Of a stretch of DNA of 9,679 bases, positions 1 through 6,500 are shown piece after piece. The notes beneath the pieces are model-generated. The model did no database searches and had not been told where the DNA came from. It saw only the letters and a program-made list of their open reading frames with translations. Source of the stretch: a bacterium (lineage in GTDB: Bacteria; Ratteibacteria; UBA8468; B48-G9; JAFGKM01); assembly GCA_035371905.1 (NCBI GenBank), contig DAORXQ010000055.1:1-9679 (forward strand). Direction: 5' to 3'. The stretch's first letter is position 1, and each line of letters starts with the position of its first letter. The position numbers and the translations under genes were made by a program.

Positions 1-443
1 GTTCAATGGCATATTTATACGCACAACATGCTTCTGCTTCTGGTTGTTTTTCTTGGTCAGGAGATGCTCAATATTCAAGATTGGTTGTTTATGCATCAAC
101 TTCTGATGCTACACCAACAACTTTAAGATTGGGTGATAGTTATTATGTTACAATTCCACAAAATACCTCTTGGGGATTTACTGCTTATGTAGTAGCAAGG
201 AGTTCAACAGGAAGTTCAGCATATTGGGAGTTAAAAGGATTGATTAAAAGAGGAACAGGTAGTCCTTCTATTGTAGGGACTGTTAGTAAAACAAAAATAG
301 CAGGAGATAGTGATACATCAAGTTGGGATGTAGATGTACAAGCAGATACAACAAATAATTCTTTAAATATAGTAGCAACAGGAGTAAGTGGAGTAAGTAT
401 CCATTGGGTAGCAACAATTAATTTAACAGAAGTAGGATATTAA
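1..443 (+). CDS. Fibre/spike-like virion protein, C-terminal part (5' end outside window)
   Basis: The frame is open to the left edge, with an ATG at base 6 but too little upstream sequence to show a ribosome site, so this is most likely the tail end of a longer protein and not a 145-aa protein. From the ATG, residues 1-20 resemble the short 'Y.. A.ASG.F' turn that precedes this module in fibre proteins. A GDAQYSRLV segment follows, then SDATPTTL, TSWGFTAYVVARS and AYWELKGLIKRG, ending in DVDVQADTTNNSLNI and IHWVATINLTEV. I recognise this pattern, a beta-rich, Ser/Thr/Gly-rich C-terminal module ending in a 'rWVAtv.t.EV' strand, from the ends of phage tail-fibre and appendage proteins in environmental phages; the recognition is from memory, not a search. 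No catalytic motif is seen. The stop lies one base before a strong ribosome site for the next gene. Confidence 0.72.
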   Translation, partial: SMAYLYAQHASASGCFSWSGDAQYSRLVVYASTSDATPTTLRLGDSYYVTIPQNTSWGFTAYVVARSSTGSSAYWELKGLIKRGTGSPSIVGTVSKTKIAGDSDTSSWDVDVQADTTNNSLNIVATGVSGVSIHWVATINLTEVGY

Positions 444-444
444 C

Positions 445-452
445 AAGGAGGT
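445..452 (+). promoter_or_regulatory. Strong Shine-Dalgarno site for the 68-aa basic protein
   Basis: AAGGAGGT matches the anti-Shine-Dalgarno end of bacterial 16S rRNA and sits 5 bases before the ATG at 458. It starts one base after the upstream stop codon, so the two genes are tightly packed. The same octamer recurs before the gene at 9427. Confidence 0.85.
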
Positions 453-457
453 AAAAT

Positions 458-664
458 ATGCCACTTAAAAAAGGAAAATCTAAAAAGGTTATTAGTGAAA
501 ATATAAAAGAGTTAATACATAGTTATGAAGAGAAAGGGAAAATAGGAAATGTTAAGCCGAAGAGTAAAAAACAGGCACAGAAAATAGCAGTAGCAATAGC
601 ATTACAACAGGCAAGAAAATCAGGAGCAAAAATACCTAAAAAATTAAGAAGAAAAAAGTTCTAA
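458..664 (+). CDS. Small lysine-rich phage protein (DUF6496-like), possible DNA-binding virion component
   Basis: 68 aa with 19 Lys and 3 Arg against 4 Glu, a net charge near +18. The pattern is a basic N-terminus, then KVISENIKELI, then a KSKKQAQKIAVAIALQQA helix, then a basic tail KKLRRKKF. This 'S.KVIS.NIKEL...G...kQAvAIAL..A.KS' layout is one I recognise from small basic phage proteins (DUF6496-like); their function is not known to me. The start is fixed by the AAGGAGGT site 5 bases upstream. It sits between a fibre-like gene and a second basic peptide gene, ahead of an acetyltransferase. A plausible role is DNA condensation or charge neutralisation in the capsid, or binding of nucleic acid or acidic virion proteins; this is inference from charge and position. 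The KKLRRKK tail recurs in the next gene. Confidence 0.8.
   Translation: MPLKKGKSKKVISENIKELIHSYEEKGKIGNVKPKSKKQAQKIAVAIALQQARKSGAKIPKKLRRKKF
646..660 (+). repeat. 15-base direct repeat, copy 1 (3' end of 68-aa gene)
   Basis: AAGAAGAAAAAAGTT is identical to bases 726-740 and read in the same frame in both genes, giving Arg-Arg-Lys-Lys. The copies are 80 bases apart. The sequence is low in complexity (A/G-rich), so chance or selection for basic residues may explain it. Confidence 0.6.
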
Positions 665-675
665 AAGGGGGAAGT

Positions 676-792
676 ATGCCGAGAAAAAAATCTGTTATTA
701 AAATCCCTAAAATTAGCACTAAAAAAAGAAGAAAAAAGTTAAATATAGCAGGGAAAGGAATACCACTATCTGTTTTAGGGGTTAAGTTTTAA
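676..792 (+). CDS. 38-aa highly basic peptide
   Basis: A short gene that length cut-offs would miss. It starts at ATG 676 with a purine-rich AAAAGGGGGAA ribosome site just upstream and ends with TAA at 790-792, 3 bases before the next ATG. The peptide (MPRKKSVIKIPKIST, then KKRRKKLNIAGKG, then a hydrophobic end IPLSVLGVKF) has 10 Lys and 3 Arg and no acidic residue, net about +13. It shares the MP start and the KK.RRKK patch and final KF with the 68-aa protein upstream. Support for it being real: it fills the whole gap between its neighbours, has its own ribosome site, and abuts the next start. I do not recognise a family. By charge it could be a DNA-condensing core peptide like those of some viruses, or a membrane-active peptide; both are inference. 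Confidence 0.7.
   Translation: MPRKKSVIKIPKISTKKRRKKLNIAGKGIPLSVLGVKF
726..740 (+). repeat. 15-base direct repeat, copy 2 (inside 38-aa gene)
   Basis: Identical to bases 646-660 and in the same reading frame, encoding Arg-Arg-Lys-Lys. It is the only clear nucleotide match between the two basic-peptide genes. Confidence 0.6.
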
Positions 793-795
793 AAA

Positions 796-1242
796 ATGAG
801 ATACACAATATTAACAGAATATTTGTATTTAAGGTTTTTAGAAGCATACAGGCAGTTTTATTTTGAAGTTTATAAAAAATTACCAAGTGAGGAGTATTGG
901 AAGAATTTTATTATGTTTGTTAGTCAAAATATGCATAATGATAATTATTTATTTCTTCTTGCAGTAGAGGGAAAGAAAGTAAGAGGGTTTTGTATAGTAG
1001 CACCAGTTATAAATTTTGAAGAAATACCGACAGCAATAGTTGAGCCGTTATATGTATTTCCGAAATGGAGAAATCAAGGAATAGGTAAAAATTTGATAGC
1101 AATAATTAAAGGTTGGTTGAAGAAAAAAGGGTATAAGAAAGTTATTACAACAGAAGAATTTAATAAAAATACATTTAAGAGAAAGCAAAAACTTTTAGGT
1201 TTAAAACCTGTAAGAGTTATTTTAGAAAAAGAACTGGAATAA
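796..1242 (+). CDS. GNAT-family N-acetyltransferase
   Basis: 148 aa, the usual length of a single-domain GNAT enzyme, which transfers an acetyl group from acetyl-CoA to an amine. Visible signs: an N-terminal helix pair (residues 9-45, the acceptor-side region), a beta strand YLFLLAVEG (51-59), a strand GFCIVAPV (64-71), then the core motif A strand AIVEPLYVFPKWRNQGIGKNLI (80-101) with R92-N-Q-G95-I-G97 forming the acetyl-CoA pyrophosphate loop (R/Q-x-x-G-x-G/A). Residues 113-143 give the motif B pattern, with N125 and a KLLGLKPV turn typical of 'N..A...Y..lGF'. It follows the 38-aa gene by 3 bases and has no close ribosome site: the nearest, AGGGG at 777-781, is 14 bases away, so translation may depend on coupling. 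The substrate is unknown. Two lysine-rich proteins directly upstream are attractive candidates (inference); antibiotic or metabolite acetylation cannot be excluded. Confidence 0.87.
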   Translation: MRYTILTEYLYLRFLEAYRQFYFEVYKKLPSEEYWKNFIMFVSQNMHNDNYLFLLAVEGKKVRGFCIVAPVINFEEIPTAIVEPLYVFPKWRNQGIGKNLIAIIKGWLKKKGYKKVITTEEFNKNTFKRKQKLLGLKPVRVILEKELE

Positions 1243-1265
1243 TATATTTTTAAAAGGGGAAAATT

Positions 1266-2129
1266 ATGGGAGCAGCACTACCGATTATAGGGGGAGTAAT
1301 AGGAGGAGGGTTAGCATATGCAGGAGCAAGAGAACAAGCAAAAACAATAAAACATGTAGCAGGACAGGTTTATCAGCCAAAATACTTAACAGATATAGAC
1401 AAGTTAGTAAGTGATTTAATAAAACAACAAACATTACAACAGCCAGAATGGAGTAAATACCAGCAGATTGTTAATCAGATTTTAGGGACTTTTACACCTG
1501 AACAATATCAGCAATATTTAAATAAATATCTTAAATCATCATTTCAACCAACAAGTAGTGATTTATATAAGTATTATTTAGACCAACTATTACAGGATGT
1601 TAGAAGTGGATTAACAGCAAGAGGATTAAATTTATCACCAATAGGAGCAGGGATTGAAAGTAAAGTAATAACTGATTATGCTATGCAGAATTTACTTTAT
1701 GATTGGCAGAGACAAAGTCAAGCATTACAGAATTATTTAGCAGGGATGAGTGGATTAAGTAATTTAGGTAAAGGAGCATTACAAACTGCTTTAGCGTTAG
1801 AGCAATTAAAATCAGGATGGTATGAGCCAGCAATTCAATACGGACTTCAATATATGGGATTAGGTATTCCAGCAACACAGGCAAGAGCAAGTATTTTAGC
1901 GAATTTAATACCACAAGCAGGACAAGAATGGGCACAATTAGGACAAGTATTTAATTCTGTTTTTCCTTATTTAACACAGGGGACATCTACAACACCAAGT
2001 TATAATGTAGGTTATTCTTCAGGAGTTCCTGTAGGCGGACAATATATTCAAGGAACATTAAATTATCCTACTTTTGGTATATTGAGTGGATTTGGATATT
2101 TACCTGGTATAGGTTATGTTATTTCATAG
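1266..2129 (+). CDS. Putative DNA-ejection (internal virion) protein, T7 gp14-like position
   Basis: 287 aa. Residues 2-21 are a glycine-rich hydrophobic segment (GAALPIIGG and GGGLAYAGA) with GxxxG spacing, the kind of N-terminus seen in short phage ejection proteins that enter the host envelope. Residues 30-160 are Gln/Tyr-rich and helical, with the turn SGLTARGLNLSPIGAGIES (114-132), recalling the 'L..rG...S..a' turn common in this group. From residue 222 to 287 there is not one D, E, K, R or H: a 66-residue uncharged, Gly/Tyr/Ser-rich tail. The start has AAAAGGGGA just upstream. It is the first of three successively larger genes (287, 454, 1451 aa) followed by fibre genes, as in the T7 gp14-15-16-17 order. 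Sequence identity with T7 gp14 is not claimed. The family call rests on composition, the N-terminus and synteny; another tail or head-associated membrane protein is possible. Confidence 0.65.
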   Translation: MGAALPIIGGVIGGGLAYAGAREQAKTIKHVAGQVYQPKYLTDIDKLVSDLIKQQTLQQPEWSKYQQIVNQILGTFTPEQYQQYLNKYLKSSFQPTSSDLYKYYLDQLLQDVRSGLTARGLNLSPIGAGIESKVITDYAMQNLLYDWQRQSQALQNYLAGMSGLSNLGKGALQTALALEQLKSGWYEPAIQYGLQYMGLGIPATQARASILANLIPQAGQEWAQLGQVFNSVFPYLTQGTSTTPSYNVGYSSGVPVGGQYIQGTLNYPTFGILSGFGYLPGIGYVIS

Positions 2130-2147
2130 TTTTAAAAGGAGATAGAT

Positions 2148-3512
2148 ATGCCGAACCCAATTGCTTATATTTTAACAGGATTATTAGAGGGATATGGAAG
2201 AATGAAAGAACAGCAGGTATTACAAGATATTTTAAAAACTAGTTATTCTCAACCACAGCCATCTTTACCAGCACCGACAACAGAAGGAGAGAAAAAAACA
2301 AGTATAGAAGATATAATACAGCAACAAATACAAGCACAACAGCAACCACAGATGATTTTTCAAAAACTTTTATCTAATCCTTCTTTTTGGAACTTACCAG
2401 TGGATAAACAGCAGATGTTATTAAATATAGCAGGATTACAAGCACAATTAACACCACAGGTAGATGTAGCAAAGATGATGGAAGCGTATAGAAAAATGAT
2501 AACACCAATTGAAATAGAAGCAGGGAAAGGACTTTATAATCCTATAACAGGACAGTGGATAAGTAAACCTATTTTACAGACAGAGCCAGAGAAAGAGTTG
2601 ATAGATATATCTACGGGAGAAAAAATAAAAAGTGGAGTTATAAAAGTAGGAGATACTTTAATTGACCCAGAAAAAAGAGAAATTATATATCAAAAACCAA
2701 ATATAAAAGTTGATGTAGATTTTAAAACTAATAGATATGTTAAACAAGATTTAAATACAGGAGAAATAGAAGAAGGATTTATAACACCTCAAACTTTTGG
2801 AATTATTACGACTTATGCTCAATCTATAGGGAAAGACCCAGCAAAACTATCAACAGATGAAATAGAAAATATAATCAATACAGCAATAAGGATGGGGGAT
2901 TTACCACCTTATTATGAATTGATTAAAAGCGATTATGGAATAATTACAATAGATAAAGCGACAGGAAAACCATTAGATTTTTTTGAGGACCCATTAGCGA
3001 AAGAAAAACTTGAACAAGAAAAAGAAAAGTTTGAGTTAGATAAACAAAAAGTATTAGCAGAAATAGATAAAATAAAAACTTTAACACCTCTGGAAGCAGA
3101 AAGAGTAAAATCCGTAATAGCGTCTCATTATACTTATGCTGATTATTTAAAGGATAAAATAATGATAGAGAAGACAAAACAACAGACAACTACTAAAACT
3201 ACTACACCTACCACAAAACCATTAGCGAAAGCAAGTGTGAAAGAAAGAGAAGCGTTTAATAAATGGTTTGCAAAAATAAAAAAGGCGTATGATAAGAAAG
3301 ACCCTTATACAAGAGATAAAGCAATTGAGTTAGCACTTACATCTGGAATTAACCCTGAATTATATGATGAAGCAATAAAAGTTTTAGATACATATACCAA
3401 ATCCTGGGATCAAGCGTATTTCCAAAAACAATCAACAATTACACCACCACAGGAAAAAATTATTAAACAAGGTAAAATTGGTAATATCACTTATCAAATC
3501 AAAGAAAAATAA
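2148..3512 (+). CDS. Putative DNA-ejection (internal virion) protein, T7 gp15-like position
   Basis: 454 aa, starting behind AAAAGGAG (2134-2141), 6 bases before the ATG. Visible parts: a short hydrophobic/helical N-terminus (1-30); a Gln/Pro-rich linker (34-68); a helical stretch (69-125); a run of short beta turns built on 'N/D..TG' (NPITG 131-135, STG 155-157, NTG 203-205, ATG 271-273) between 128 and 275; a charged helix likely to form a coiled coil (282-325); a Thr-rich linker (346-357); and a helical C-terminal domain (361-425). The last residues, KIGNITYQI (443-451), closely resemble the start of the next protein. No enzyme motif is seen. Large size, low-complexity linkers and lack of a known fold fit the middle member of a podovirus ejection triad, and its place between the 287-aa and 1451-aa genes supports this. 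It is not recognisable on sequence alone, so the role is inferred from context. Confidence 0.6.
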   Translation: MPNPIAYILTGLLEGYGRMKEQQVLQDILKTSYSQPQPSLPAPTTEGEKKTSIEDIIQQQIQAQQQPQMIFQKLLSNPSFWNLPVDKQQMLLNIAGLQAQLTPQVDVAKMMEAYRKMITPIEIEAGKGLYNPITGQWISKPILQTEPEKELIDISTGEKIKSGVIKVGDTLIDPEKREIIYQKPNIKVDVDFKTNRYVKQDLNTGEIEEGFITPQTFGIITTYAQSIGKDPAKLSTDEIENIINTAIRMGDLPPYYELIKSDYGIITIDKATGKPLDFFEDPLAKEKLEQEKEKFELDKQKVLAEIDKIKTLTPLEAERVKSVIASHYTYADYLKDKIMIEKTKQQTTTKTTTPTTKPLAKASVKEREAFNKWFAKIKKAYDKKDPYTRDKAIELALTSGINPELYDEAIKVLDTYTKSWDQAYFQKQSTITPPQEKIIKQGKIGNITYQIKEK

Positions 3513-3560
3513 ACTATGTATGAAACAGAAATTAAAATCGGTAATAAAACTTATACTATT
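3471..3560 (+). repeat. Paired KIGN-TY-I motif across the 454-aa / 1451-aa gene junction
   Basis: Bases 3471-3500 (GKIGNITYQI, end of the 454-aa protein) and 3531-3560 (IKIGNKTYTI, start of the 1451-aa protein) match at 21 of 30 bases by my hand count, 60 bases apart and in the same frame. The stop codon (3510-3512) and next ATG (3516) lie between them. It may be a decayed short duplication or two copies of a small beta-hairpin used in virion proteins. Confidence 0.5.
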
Positions 3561-6500
3561 GAAACTGATAATATACCAACAGATGAACAAATTGAACTTA
3601 TTTTAAGACAGGCAGGACTTTATGCTCCTGAAAAAATTTCTACTTTTCAGGCGTTTAAAGAAGAAGTAAAAAAACCTATCCAGAAAATATCCTCTACAAT
3701 TACTCAAAAAATAGCAGAATTACCTGTTGAAAAAATACAGGAAAGAAGTGCTGTTTTTGCTGAAAGTTTTGCTCCTATTTTAACTTTATTCTTGAAGCCA
3801 GAAGAAAGAAAATATTTACAACAACTTGAAAAACAACATCCTGTATCAAGAATAGTAGGAGAAATAACAGGTGGTATAGCAGAATTAACAGCAATTTCTC
3901 CTTTAACAAGACCAATAACAAGAATTTTACCTAAAACTTTATCTTATTCTCCGAGATTATACAGGTTTTTAGCAAGCGGTTTAAGAAGTGGGACTACATT
4001 AGCAGGACAGAATTTGTTTAGAGAGAGTATAAAGCAATTACAACAAGGGAAATTTGATGTAAAGGAAGTGGGGAAAGAAGCAGGGTTAGGTATGCTATTT
4101 GGACTTGGACTTGGGACAGGAGAACAGATTATAAATATTCCTTTAAGAACTGCTGTATCTTCTGTTTATGCAGGAGTATTTACTTCTCTGGAAGATTACA
4201 TAAAACAGAAAAAGATTGACCCGAAAGATGTTTTAATAAATATGGCAATAGTAGGTGGATTTACTGCTTTAACTGGAAAACAAGTATCAAAACAAATAGA
4301 ACAGGAAGTTTATAATAATTTTTATAACTCTATTAAGACAAGAATTTTAGAAAAAAATCCAAAAATAAATCCAGATATAGTAGATAAAATAACAAGAAAT
4401 TTTGTTAATGCGTATTTTAATGAAGTTTATAAAAGAGGTGGTAGATTTCCAACACTGACTGAAATTGAGGATTTTGTAGAATGGTTTAATAAGAGTTTAT
4501 GGAAAATATATATAGAACAGCCGACAAAAATTCCTTCACCAGTTGATAAAACGATTGTAAGAGAGGTTGGAAAAGCGATTATCCCTATAAAAGATGTTAA
4601 AGGAGAAATAGTTCCAGTAAGACCAGAGGAAGTGGTAAAGGTTAAACCTGCTCCACCAAAACCACCAATACCAATAGAAGGGAAAGTTTTACCACAAGAA
4701 CCTATTAAAGTTAAAGGAGAAGTTAAGCCAAAAATAACAGAACCAGAAATTACACCTTCTCAACAGGAAGATATTAAACTTTTTACCAGAGAATTGATAG
4801 AAAGACATAATATACCTCCTGATGAAGCAGAAAAAAATGCCAGAGAATATATTTTATTACCAGAGGAGAAATGGTCAGAAGAAACAAAAAAGATAGCGAA
4901 AATAAGGGATAGAATGATAATAGAAGAAATAAATAAAATGGGGAAAAAGCAGTATAAAATACCAGTAAGAGAGGAAGAAGAGGTTGAGTATTTTAAAGCA
5001 GGGAAAAAGTATACTTCACCACCAGAAAAACCACCAGAACAATCATCTACTCCACCACCTCCACCACAAGGTAGAGGGATTACCGATAGTAGAATAGCAG
5101 TATTATTTGCTTCTGAATTTATTAAGAAATATCCACAAGTATCTACAAGATTAAAAACAAGTTTAGGTATATATGTTCCAAAAGAGCAAAGAATTTCTGT
5201 AAGTAGTGATATTTTTTCTAATCAGCCAGAAGTTGTTAAAGTTTTACTTCACGAAGCAGGACACGCAGTAGACAGAATGTTAGGAGCAAAAAGAAATACT
5301 TTACTTGGAAAACTTAACAGAATTAAAGATTATCTTAAAAAAGAGTTTGAAGGGGTTAAAGAAAAAGAGGTTAAAGAAGAAGTAATAAAAGTAAGTAAAG
5401 AATTTTTTGGAGAAAGTAGGTATGAAGTGTTAGAAAAACAGAAATTTCCTGCGGGTGAGTTATATGCTGACCTTTTTGCCTCTATTTTACACAATCCTGC
5501 CAGAGTAGCAGAAATAGCACCGAAAGCAAGTAAGATGTTCTGGAATGGAATAAATAAAAATGATGAACTTGCTAAACTAATCCGTAGTTTTATAGATTTG
5601 AATTCAACAGAGATTGATGAACTTGTTAATGAAGTAGCGAAAAAAGGAGCATCAGAGTGGATTAAAAATGAAGATTTAATACATCTTGCCAGAAATAAAG
5701 TTTTAGGAGAGCAGATTGATTTAAATGAGTGGTTTAAAAATACAGTACTAAAAAATAAAGAAGAAGCAGAGAAGATAGAAAAACAATTAAAAAAAGAGTT
5801 AGGGGGAATGGGTAGAGTATTACAAGAAGAATTGATTGATAAGTTTACTCTTTTACAGAAAAAAGCAAAAAAACTATATCAAGCAGGAGTGATAACAAAA
5901 GATGACTATAATGCAATTCTTAATATTTTAACACAATATCATTTTACTCCTTATGTATTATCTAAATACAAACTTCAAGAGTTATTTAATGAAATAAGCG
6001 ATTTAATTCAGAAAAACAATATCAAAATAGAGGATATAAATTTAGTTTTGTTGGAAAAGAGAATTTTAAATCAGGAAGATATAGCAAATCCACTTGGAAT
6101 AAGACCAGAACATATACCATCTATGTTGGAAACTTTTAAAAAGCAAGTTGGAGAAGAGTATTACAATAAACTTAATGAGGTAGTAGATAAAGTTAAGCGG
6201 TGGCACGATAAAATTTTAATAGAAGCAAAGCAATTGGGATTAAATATAGAAAATCTGGAAGAGTATTTAAAAGAAGAACATTTTTATGCACCATTTATTG
6301 TAGAAAAACATATTGAAGAACGAGTATCTCCATTTTTCAAAAAAAGAGCAGGGACACTTGACCCTGTTAAAGAGCCATTTTATAACTTAATAGAGAAAAC
6401 TGTTGTGTTAAGAGAGTATGCTGAAAGAAATGCGTATAAAAGGAAATTGTTTGACACAGTTATAAAAACATTCCCAGGCGTAGAGAAAATCCCAGGTTCT

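Noticed and set aside
1243..1265. Possible promoter or terminator in the longest intergenic gap (aatatattttt)
   Set aside because: Only 23 bases, AT-rich like the rest, no inverted repeat and no paired -35/-10 boxes; it mainly holds the ribosome site of the next gene.
1681..1935. 84-aa open frame on the minus strand
   Set aside because: It lies wholly inside the 287-aa gene, is Leu-rich from antisense reading of AT-rich codons, and has no supporting ribosome site.
2944..3189. 81-aa minus-strand open frame
   Set aside because: Antisense of the charged coiled-coil region of the 454-aa gene; its Leu/Phe-rich composition is what antisense of Lys/Glu codons gives.
3510..3512. TAA reassigned as a sense codon, which would fuse the 454-aa and 1451-aa genes
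   Set aside because: TAA ends seven other genes here, several directly followed by ribosome sites and ATGs, so general recoding is untenable; only local readthrough remains possible.
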